From the NCBI RefSeq assembly GCF_006517275.1, contig NZ_CP041190.1:1-19450 (forward strand): 19,450 nt of DNA, given 5' to 3'. The translations under genes were made by a program, and so were the position numbers. This document shows, piece by piece, positions 13,765-19,450 of the stretch. Positions within the stretch are counted from its first letter, which is position 1. Each line of letters opens with the position of its first letter. Source of the DNA: Labrenzia sp. PHM005 (GTDB taxonomy: Bacteria > Pseudomonadota > Alphaproteobacteria > Rhizobiales > Stappiaceae). A model generated the notes under the pieces. The model searched no databases. It saw only the letters and a program-made list of their open reading frames with translations, and was not told where the DNA came from.

Positions 13765-14827
13765 CCAGACCGAACAACAACGCGATCTCTCCCCGCTACT
13801 ACCGGACAGGCATCCTGAACCGGATTTTTTTGTGTGCGACATCTTTGATGCTGCGCCCAAAGCGGATACGGCATCGATGGTTCATCCCCTTTTCACTCTA
13901 TCTACAAAACCAGATTATCGGATTCGGGAATACAGCAAGGGCGCAATCTGGTTAAAGGTCAAACCAGGGTCAGACGGTGCAGCCACTGTGCATGATCGTG
14001 ATGTTCTTATTTACTGCATCTCGCAATGTATGGCTGCCATCAATGATGGTCGAAAAATTGATCGCAAGATGCGGTTTCGAGCACATGACCTATTGCGAAC
14101 CACCAACCGAAAAACCAGCGGTGAAGGTTATAGGCTCTTGCAGGCAGCACTAGCACGTCTACAAAGCACGCAGATAGAAACGAACATCGTCACCGGAGGA
14201 GCTGAGCAATGGAAGGTGTTCAGCTTTATAGACTCTGCAGAGACAATAAAGGAAACCCGTGATGGTCGCATGCAAGAGGTGGAAATCACGCTTTCTGATT
14301 GGGTCTTTAATGCAATCCGCGAAAAAGGCGGCGATATCCTCACGATCTCACGGGATTATTTCCGGCTGCGCAAACCGCTAGAGCGCCGCCTCTATGAGAT
14401 TGCACGCAAATCCTGCGGGCAGAAAAGCTATTTTCACTACAAGGTGCAAACCCTCTACGAAATCACCGGATCGGCTTCTACCCTTCCAGAATTCCGCAGA
14501 ATGTTGACAAAAATCATCAGAGATAATCAGCAGCACCGCCATATCCCTGACTATGTTTTTGAACTAGATGGGGATCTTGTGAAAATCCGGCCTAAGCGCG
14601 AATTTTCAGAGGCCTACGAACCAGCACCAAAGGCCATAGATAAAGTCAAACTCAAGCTAGGCGTGCATGAAGCGGCAAAAAAACTAGCTGCTGGTTGGGA
14701 TACGTATTCGCTTGAGGACGATTGGCGGGCGATGCTCGCCCAAAAGGGTGAAGTACCAGCCAACCCTGAAGGATCATTTGTTGGCTTTGTGAAATGGTAT
14801 GTCCAGAAGCACGGAGCCGCAAGGTAG
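13757..14827 (+). CDS. repA: Replication initiator protein, RPA family
   Basis: This 356-residue protein binds the iterons and opens the origin. The family pattern is plain: DFFVCDIFDAAPKADTASM (residues 23-41), HPLFTLSTKPDYR (43-55), ATVHDRDVLIYCISQC (76-91), LSDWVFNAI, and FRLRKPLERRLYEIARKSCG. Length is normal. I choose the ATG at 13757; a GTG at 13748 in the same frame lies inside the last iteron and would add three residues. No strong ribosome site is visible, consistent with low, self-limited expression. It is followed by the partition genes. RPA-type initiators are typical of alphaproteobacterial plasmids. Confidence 0.93.
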   Translation: MTNQTEQQRDLSPLLPDRHPEPDFFVCDIFDAAPKADTASMVHPLFTLSTKPDYRIREYSKGAIWLKVKPGSDGAATVHDRDVLIYCISQCMAAINDGRKIDRKMRFRAHDLLRTTNRKTSGEGYRLLQAALARLQSTQIETNIVTGGAEQWKVFSFIDSAETIKETRDGRMQEVEITLSDWVFNAIREKGGDILTISRDYFRLRKPLERRLYEIARKSCGQKSYFHYKVQTLYEITGSASTLPEFRRMLTKIIRDNQQHRHIPDYVFELDGDLVKIRPKREFSEAYEPAPKAIDKVKLKLGVHEAAKKLAAGWDTYSLEDDWRAMLAQKGEVPANPEGSFVGFVKWYVQKHGAAR

Positions 14828-14829
14828 CT

Positions 14830-14905
14830 CATGGTACCATGAGGTATCAGTAAGTATGGTACTATACCTTACCCTATGGTATTGATAGATACCTTATGGT
14901 ACCAT
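14830..14905. promoter_or_regulatory. Partition operator/centromere candidate: GGTAC repeats
   Basis: CATGGTACCATG (14830-14841), GGTATC (14843), GTATGGTACTATAC (14853-14866), ATGGTATT (14876) and ATGGTACCAT (14896-14905) crowd into 76 bases. They lie just upstream of parA, where the small ribbon-helix-helix partner would bind to repress the operon and mark the plasmid for segregation. Confidence 0.6.
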
Positions 14906-14950
14906 ACCCATCACTGCGTTCTTGTATCAATTCAATTATTCGAGGAAATC

Positions 14951-15646
14951 ATGCCTGTTATCACCTTTGCCAACAGCAAGGGCGGAAGCGGAAAAACAAC
15001 AAGTGCATTGTTGCTTGCTTGCGCCCTGGCGGAACTTAAACCCACCACAATCATTGACGCCGATCCGCGCCACCCTGTGACCACATGGGGTAAGATGGAC
15101 GGTAAGCCCGATAATTTGACCGTCGTGACAAACGATTCCGAACGGACAATTCTCGATGAAATCGAGGCCGCGTCCGAAAAAGATCCGTTCGTCATTATCG
15201 ACCTAGAAGGTACAGCGTCGAGACTGATGAGCTACGCTATCAGTCAATCGGATCTTGTGATCATCCCCCTGAAAGAACAGCAACAAGACGCTATGGCAGC
15301 TTTGGATGTTATTCAGGAAATTCATCGGGATATGAAAGCGACACGGCGCAAAATTCCGTATGCAACGCTCTTCACACAGAGCAAAGCCGCCGTGAAATCA
15401 CGCACAGCAAAACACATCGCAATGCAATTCCGGGAAAACCCGAAGATCGATTGTTTCACAATTGAGATTTTTGAACGTGATGCCTTCGCGGCCATGTTCA
15501 CGATTGGAGGCACAATCCGCGATATGAACCCGTCTAAGGTCGGCGGCCTGGATAAGGCAATCCTGAATTTGGAAGGCTTCAGAGACGAGGTTATTGCAAA
15601 GCTCAGAGCAAACCGCGAAGCACAAGCAACAAGTGAGGTGGCATAA
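14951..15646 (+). CDS. parA: ParA-type partition ATPase
   Basis: This 231-residue protein has the deviant Walker A motif KGGSGKTT (residues 10-17, signature Lys10), DADP (36-39) as Walker A', and Walker B VIIDLEG (residues about 79-85). It is the short ParA type without an N-terminal DNA-binding domain, which moves plasmids over the nucleoid together with a small partner. A longer frame opens at 14876, but the ATG at 14951 has GAGGAA directly upstream and starts exactly at the conserved fold, while the extra part would cover the operator. Its TAA overlaps the next ATG (TAATG), giving a coupled pair. Confidence 0.93.
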   Translation: MPVITFANSKGGSGKTTSALLLACALAELKPTTIIDADPRHPVTTWGKMDGKPDNLTVVTNDSERTILDEIEAASEKDPFVIIDLEGTASRLMSYAISQSDLVIIPLKEQQQDAMAALDVIQEIHRDMKATRRKIPYATLFTQSKAAVKSRTAKHIAMQFRENPKIDCFTIEIFERDAFAAMFTIGGTIRDMNPSKVGGLDKAILNLEGFRDEVIAKLRANREAQATSEVA

Positions 15647-15915
15647 TGAGCGGTGACAGACAATCTCTGGATATGGATCTAGGCGATCTTGACGATTTTC
15701 AGCCCAAGCCAAAACCCACGCAACCAGCAGTGGACACCAAACGCGCCGTTGATAGTGTTTCCAGCTTCCCAAGCCGCGAGGCACCTGAAGAGGGACAAAT
15801 GAATATCAAAGGCAATAAGGCGATCCTTATGCGCTTCAAACAAATGTGCAAAGACGACCGCCGCAGCTATGCGGATATGCTTGAAATCCTGATGGATCGT
15901 TTTGAGAAGCCCTAA
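15646..15915 (+). CDS. Small ribbon-helix-helix partition partner
   Basis: This 89-residue protein overlaps parA by one base. The N-terminal 48 residues are acidic and Pro-rich, probably unstructured. The C-terminal part fits a ribbon-helix-helix domain: strand QMNIKG (51-56), helix KAILMRFKQMCKD (58-70), turn, helix SYADMLEILMDRFE (74-87). ParG-like and omega-like proteins share this layout; the mobile tail stimulates ParA and the domain binds the centromere. The GGTAC repeats upstream of parA are the natural target. Confidence 0.8.
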   Translation: MSGDRQSLDMDLGDLDDFQPKPKPTQPAVDTKRAVDSVSSFPSREAPEEGQMNIKGNKAILMRFKQMCKDDRRSYADMLEILMDRFEKP

Positions 15916-15980
15916 GCTCAGTCCATAAACAGCGAAACTGGATACTTTGACGAGCAATCGTATCGAAAAATTAGGTACTT

Positions 15981-16460
15981 TTACTCGGTCTTCTTCATTG
16001 CATCTAAATGCTTATTTATGGCGACTTCAGCATGCTGAATTGTAGCCTTAGCAAGTTCCGCAGGCTGATTATTGAAATCTTCAACCCGAAATGAATGTAA
16101 GTTAATACCGTTTATATAAAAATCTACATCTTGTATTTCAGGAGATCCATCAACGTCTTCTCCATAAACTACGGTAAAAGTAGCATCATTTGATGCCCCA
16201 GCTTTTAGCGCGTTTATAGTAAATTTCTTGAAACCAATTGTAACTGCCTTGCGAAAAAGCTCATGCTTTGAATTAACAAAAACAACGACATTGCCGTTCT
16301 TGGATGCTTCTCTTGCTTTTTCCAACATCTGTTCGTGATCGTATTCGCCTGTATATCCCATTTTCTTAAACTCTGCCGCATCCGCCGACACGGCTGATAA
16401 TAGCATTTCGGCAAACACTGCGGTAATTGCAATAAAATGTGCTCTTATCGTTTTAGACAT
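15981..16460 (-). CDS. Periplasmic protein of unknown function
   Basis: This 159-residue protein has a signal peptide: MSKTIRAHF, a hydrophobic core, and likely cleavage after the Ala-Asp-Ala-Ala region near residue 29. I choose the ATG at 16460 because the signal peptide begins there; the frame is open to 16562, but that would add an odd N-terminus. The mature part looks alpha/beta (NVVVFVNSK; FTVVYGEDVDG; DVDFYINGINLHSF), with no cysteines. It follows the relaxase on the same strand by 85 bases and is more A+T-rich than the mob genes. Surface exclusion or a cargo role is possible, but I do not recognise the family. Confidence 0.75.
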   Translation of the reverse strand: MSKTIRAHFIAITAVFAEMLLSAVSADAAEFKKMGYTGEYDHEQMLEKAREASKNGNVVVFVNSKHELFRKAVTIGFKKFTINALKAGASNDATFTVVYGEDVDGSPEIQDVDFYINGINLHSFRVEDFNNQPAELAKATIQHAEVAINKHLDAMKKTE

Positions 16461-16545
16461 CTCAAAATACTTTCTTCCGTTGTGGCATCCTTTCGAGGAA
16501 GCTTTCTCTAAGCCCGAGAAAATTACCCAACACAGGATCAAATTC

Positions 16546-17973
16546 CTACGTATCCGTGTCACGATCCTTCTTGGAATCTTTATCCTTCTCGCCCTCTCGG
16601 CTCATACGAGCCGCTAGGCGCGCTTGACGGGCAAGCACAGAGGCTTTGTAACCTTCATTGTCTTTCTTCGCCCCAGCGGCTTTAAAATCGCCCATAGTGC
16701 GTTTGCGCTTAGCGCTGAACTCGGCGAATTTATCCCAGGCGCTCGCGCGATCCTTCCGGCGCTGCCTCCATTCACTGCGAAGGCTTGCGCTTTCCAGCCC
16801 CTGCTTAAACACCAGGGCGCTACGCTCTGCCGTAAAGCTCTTATCCTGGTCGCTTAAACTGTCCCGGCCGCGCTCCTTGATTTTGGCGCGCTCGGCTCTG
16901 GTTTCTTTGTTCTGTGCAACTTTCAAGTCGCGGATCTCTTTTGCATGGGCTTTATCGATCAGCTCACGGCGCGCGCTCGCCCTGGTCAATACAGCGAAGC
17001 CGCGAGAGAGTAGGGATCCGCGCTCATCGCCATATACACGCTTCAGCAGGTTAAGACCGCTTACTGCGTTCTTTGCCCGGCCAAACAATGTCGCTTCCAA
17101 CGCATCGAAGGTTTTAACCTCGGCGCGCTGACGCTTGAGGGTTTCGGTGATCTTGGGCTTGTAGTCTTCCAGGATCTTCCGGCCTGCGCGCGCCATGTCA
17201 CGCTTAACACCGTGCAGGATCCCCGCTTTGCTCTGGCGGTGCGATTGATCCAATTCGTCCCATTGCGCTTTGTGGCGTTTAGCCTGATCGCGGCCACGCC
17301 CGGCAATATCCGCATCTTTGGATTTTTGCCCCTCGCGCACGGCTTCATAATGCGGGTTATCGTTCGCTGCAGCGGCCTTTTGCTGCTCGAAGATATGGCG
17401 CGGGGCGTTCTTCTCGCCGCGCACATAATGCCCTTGGCTGCGCAGTAGGTTATTTGTCACGCGCTGTTCGCAAAGAACCTGTCCGGATTCCTCTTCATAG
17501 GCTTGCGCCCATTTCGAGAGCTTCAGCTTTTCCTTGGAAGAGCTGAGGTGCCTGCCATCTTGCGGCGAAACCCGGTTGATCATGACATGCAGGTGAGGGT
17601 GCTTTTCATCGTTGTGCGCAATGATCAAAGCCTGGTGCTTAGATGCTCCCAGGGCTTTGATTGCTCCATTAGCTGCCTTCATCATTTCATCACGATCCGG
17701 ATCCTGATCCGGATGCCATGCGAGAGTGAAATGAAGCACATGCTTATCGGACTTGCGCCCGGTGTTCTTAACGCCTGCCTGCTGCTTCAAACGTGCCTGA
17801 TCAAGAGCGGTAGCCGCCATGATCTTCCAAGCCGTGTTTGGATCCTCCGAAACAAGGTTGCGGGTCTGTGTCCAGGCTACGCGATCGCTGCTCGGCGCAC
17901 GATCTTTATCATACAGCAAATACGAGGCCGCTCCCTTAAAGCTGGATCCTTTGGCGTGGAGCTTAGGAACCAT
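16546..17973 (-). CDS. MOBP-type relaxase
   Basis: This 475-residue relaxase nicks oriT and leads the strand into the recipient. The N-terminal domain has the candidate catalytic tyrosines in SYLLYDK (Tyr18/Tyr21) and the metal-binding motif HNDEKHPHLHVMINR (His120, His125, His127, His129, with Asp122). This fits the VirD2/MobA-like relaxase fold. Residues from about 200 on are Arg/Lys/Glu/Ala-rich coiled-coil helix, and the tail is charged (KDKDSKKDRD), as in substrates of type IV secretion. A TTG lies two codons upstream, but the ATG at 17973 has AAGGTG at proper distance. The start overlaps the MobC end by 11 bases, so expression is coupled. Confidence 0.92.
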   Translation of the reverse strand: MVPKLHAKGSSFKGAASYLLYDKDRAPSSDRVAWTQTRNLVSEDPNTAWKIMAATALDQARLKQQAGVKNTGRKSDKHVLHFTLAWHPDQDPDRDEMMKAANGAIKALGASKHQALIIAHNDEKHPHLHVMINRVSPQDGRHLSSSKEKLKLSKWAQAYEEESGQVLCEQRVTNNLLRSQGHYVRGEKNAPRHIFEQQKAAAANDNPHYEAVREGQKSKDADIAGRGRDQAKRHKAQWDELDQSHRQSKAGILHGVKRDMARAGRKILEDYKPKITETLKRQRAEVKTFDALEATLFGRAKNAVSGLNLLKRVYGDERGSLLSRGFAVLTRASARRELIDKAHAKEIRDLKVAQNKETRAERAKIKERGRDSLSDQDKSFTAERSALVFKQGLESASLRSEWRQRRKDRASAWDKFAEFSAKRKRTMGDFKAAGAKKDNEGYKASVLARQARLAARMSREGEKDKDSKKDRDTDT

Positions 17974-18304
17974 CAGCAATCACCTTTTCAAGGGCATTGC
18001 TGAGCGCATCGCCAATCTCACGCCAGTACTGAACAAAGTCGCGATCCATGTGCACGGATGCTGCAAGCTGGTTGACGTTCACCCCTATGCGATTGAGTTC
18101 GGAGATAAGGGCTGGATCCACAGAGGATGTGCGAGCAGGGGGGTGAATGTTAGCGCTGAAAATAGCGGCGCGCACAAATTCAGCTTCACTGCGTAGACCG
18201 GATTCACGAACAAGCTCGGCAAGCTTCGTCTTTTCGGCAAGCGTTAGATCGGTGCGCGTTGATGCGTCCCGGCGTTCGTGTTCGTGTTTCTTCGGTCTAG
18301 CCAT
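17963..18304 (-). CDS. mobC: MobC-like mobilization accessory protein
   Basis: This 113-residue protein starts MARPKKHEHERRDAST and has the ribbon-helix-helix-like segment TRTDLTLAEKTKLAELVRES (residues 16-35). The MobC signature LNRIGVNVNQLA follows at 70-81. MobC proteins bind oriT and help the relaxase open the strands. The frame is open to 18589, but the extension runs through the hairpin array and reads as junk. The ATG at 18304 follows a purine-rich stretch (AGGGAAAAGAGG). It is the first gene of the mob operon with the relaxase. Confidence 0.85.
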   Translation of the reverse strand: MARPKKHEHERRDASTRTDLTLAEKTKLAELVRESGLRSEAEFVRAAIFSANIHPPARTSSVDPALISELNRIGVNVNQLAASVHMDRDFVQYWREIGDALSNALEKVIADGS

Positions 18305-18628
18305 CCTCTTTTCCCTGTTCTCGCCTCCAAGGGCGCTCCCTTGGCCGTCAGTGGAGCGCCGGAACGCTCCTCGCCTTGGAAGGGGCGAAACCCTTCCCCG
18401 GAATGCAACACCCGGCCTGTGTTGCCGCACATCAAACCTGCGCAAGGTTTGCCATGTTTCCAAAGCAGCTCGGAGGCTCTTTGGTTTCATCCAAGGGAAA
18501 CCCCTTGGTCGTCTCCAGGAACGAAAATCCTGGTCGCAATCCAACGCTCGATAGTGTTGGTGCAGGTTTGGTTCAGGAAGGGGGCACACCCCTTAGCCTG
18601 ATCGAGGTTTGAAGGGCGCGAAAGCCCT
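18305..18628. repeat. Array of about ten short hairpins, probable oriT region
   Basis: Hairpins lie one after another: 18327-18344 (CCAAGGG/CCCTTGG), 18378-18397, 18405-18425, 18434-18450, 18460-18484, 18491-18508 (again CCAAGGG/CCCTTGG), 18515-18533, 18541-18560, 18578-18594 and 18613-18628. Arms are 5 to 7 bases and most loops 4 to 7. The position directly upstream of mobC fits an origin of transfer, but no known nick sequence is recognised. No gene is seen. Confidence 0.65.
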
Positions 18629-18840
18629 CACCAGATGCACGGAAATACAGCGGAACGCGGTATGATAGTGCCGTTTTTCGGTATGAAAAACACATCTGGC
18701 TACTCTCAATTACGGAAAATTTGCCACAAATCGCCTAACTATGTCAAATGATTACAGAATTAGCCCTACGCATCCCGCGTTCAGCGCGGGTTTGGTGAAA
18801 CGTAGATGAGCCAAAATTGCTCTTTTGGCGTTTGAAAAAC
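18629..18840. promoter_or_regulatory. Gene-free part of the mob upstream region
   Basis: Two direct copies of CGGTATGA lie 21 bases apart (18658-18665 and 18679-18686). Further on are the GC-rich hairpin CCCGCG/CGCGGG (18774-18790) and the inverted repeat GCCAAAA/TTTTGGC (18810-18829). These could be protein-binding sites of oriT or of the mob promoter. Confidence 0.45.
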
Positions 18841-18876
18841 GAAAAAAGAGCAGGTCGCATTTACGCGGCCAGCTCT
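18841..18876 (-). terminator. Intrinsic terminator of the gene at 18908
   Basis: Read on the minus strand, a 12-position stem (AGAGC-x-GGtCGC with its complement, 18847-18876) around an ATTTAC-type loop is followed by TTTTTTCG and more T. This is a strong terminator, about 30 bases after the stop of the small plasmid gene. Confidence 0.75.
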
Positions 18877-18907
18877 TCAAAACGGATAGCATTGCTGTGG
18901 TGCCAGT

Positions 18908-19156
18908 TTAGGCAATCCTCTGGGAACGGATTTCTCTGATCCGATCATAAGCCTGATCCAATAAACGGCGCAGTTTCAAGATATCCATTTTGGATAACCA
19001 CGTAGCGGTTTTCACGATCCCTTCGGCATCTGTGTAAGCACGCCCTGGCTCAACAGAATACCAAATGCCTTTTTGGCTTTGATTTTCCCAGATGGTGACT
19101 TTAACAGCGCCATCTCTAAGGGTTTCAAGTGGTGTGTTGTTTGTACTTTGTGACAT
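18908..19156 (-). CDS. Small conserved plasmid protein of unknown function
   Basis: This 82-residue protein begins MSQSTNNTPLETLRDGAVKV and contains TIWENQSQKGIWYSVEPGRAY, then WLSKMDILKLRRLLDQAYDRI. From memory, proteins with this start (ETLRDG followed by a short beta-sheet and one helix) are common on plasmids and integrative elements and have no assigned function. AAAGGA lies six bases upstream of the ATG, and the gene has its own terminator at 18841-18876. The large inverted repeat at 19160-19327 covers its leader, so its expression may depend on that structure. Confidence 0.8.
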   Translation of the reverse strand: MSQSTNNTPLETLRDGAVKVTIWENQSQKGIWYSVEPGRAYTDAEGIVKTATWLSKMDILKLRRLLDQAYDRIREIRSQRIA

Positions 19157-19159
19157 GTT

Positions 19160-19327
19160 TCGTCCTTTCGTTTTCGGCCTGGTTCATTCCAGCCCGTGAA
19201 ACCAAAAGGCCAGGCGCGAAGAGGGGGAATTGCAAAGAACGCAACAACGTCCGTCTTGCAATTCTTCCGGCGCCTGGCAGGCTTCTCGATAAGGCTGGAA
19301 TTGATAAAGCAGGCCGCGCACGGACGA
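19160..19327. repeat. 168-bp nested inverted repeat
   Basis: Five pairs of arms share nearly one centre: TCGTCC/GGACGA, CGGCCTG/CAGGCCG, ATTCCAGCC/GGCTGGAAT (19186, 19301), GCCAGGCGC/GCGCCTGGC (19209, 19278) and GAATTGCAA/TTGCAATTC (19227, 19264). Together they would fold into one long imperfect hairpin. It starts four bases upstream of the gene at 18908-19156. Confidence 0.75.
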
Positions 19328-19376
19328 GGATCCGGAGCGCAAATCCATGACCTACACAGATAGCCTGAAGGACTAA

Positions 19377-19450
19377 GTGCAAAGCTCACCAGCAAAGCAG
19401 GCGGGGCATGCCTACTCCACCTCCACCCCTTATCGTTTTGCCCCGGATCG
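19377..19450 (+). CDS. N-terminal part of a small unknown protein (continues at base 1 if circular)
   Basis: GTG at 19377 has GAAGGA four bases upstream and opens MQSSPAKQAGHAYSTSTPYRF. No stop occurs before the window end, and the frame continues exactly into the frame that stops at 121, giving 64 residues. The function is unknown; it would be the gene directly before the coupling protein. A nine-codon frame (19347-19376) just ahead could be a leader peptide or chance. Confidence 0.5.
   Translation, partial: MQSSPAKQAGHAYSTSTPYRFAPD
19429..19443. repeat. Right arm of an inverted repeat spanning the window ends
   Basis: CTTATCGTTTTGCCC here is the reverse complement, apart from one extra base, of GGGCAAAAGCGATAAG at 6-21. 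Joined, the two would form a hairpin with a 12-base loop across the ends. Confidence 0.6.

Noticed and set aside
18327..18628. Integron attC array
   Set aside because: The hairpins are too short, contain no gene cassettes between them and no tyrosine integrase is present.

Overview
The window reads as a mobilizable plasmid of about 19.5 kb, and probably as the whole plasmid. The two ends appear to join: a short reading frame that starts at 19377 stays open to the last base and continues in frame from base 1 to the stop at 121. The first 21 and last 22 bases also form an inverted repeat. The host is most likely an alphaproteobacterium, because the replication initiator is of the RPA type, the relaxase is MOBP with a MobC partner, and the single-gene HUH protein is of an alphaproteobacterial kind. 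An Acetobacteraceae-like host is possible but not shown. There is no rRNA, tRNA, insertion sequence or CRISPR array that I can see.

Layout. (1) 19377 to 4005: a small protein, then a VirD4-like coupling protein that lacks the usual membrane anchor and has an extra C-terminal half (a possible SRPBCC-like fold, then Sel1-like repeats). (2) 4006-5232: three small unknown genes around a clear promoter and operator. (3) 5229-7514: a serine recombinase, a HEPN/Abi gene and a three-helix membrane protein, all on the minus strand. Each is preceded by a copy of a 26-bp site whose dyad centre is AT in the three best copies. This looks like a small cassette array built by the recombinase and is the most interesting part of the window. 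(4) 7735-8121: a secreted cysteine-containing protein. (5) 8478-11766, minus strand: two plasmid-type unknown genes, a second Abi gene with a nested hairpin just upstream, a 39-residue membrane peptide and an HUH/rolling-circle-like protein. (6) 12200-13161: three tightly packed unknown genes. (7) 13162-15915: replication and partition, with hairpins, six 22-bp-phased iterons, a DnaA box, the RPA initiator, a GGTAC-repeat operator or centromere, ParA and a small ribbon-helix-helix partner. (8) 15981-18304: a periplasmic protein, the MOBP relaxase and MobC. (9) 18305-19376: a hairpin-dense probable oriT region, one small plasmid gene with its terminator, and a 168-bp nested inverted repeat.

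How it works together. Iteron-controlled replication plus ParA and its partner keep the plasmid. MobC and the relaxase process oriT, and the plasmid's own coupling protein would hand the complex to a type IV secretion channel supplied by another element, since no mating-pair genes are present. The accessory load is mainly Abi-type defence, part of it apparently movable by the adjacent recombinase. Functions come from motif recognition by eye; no database search was run.
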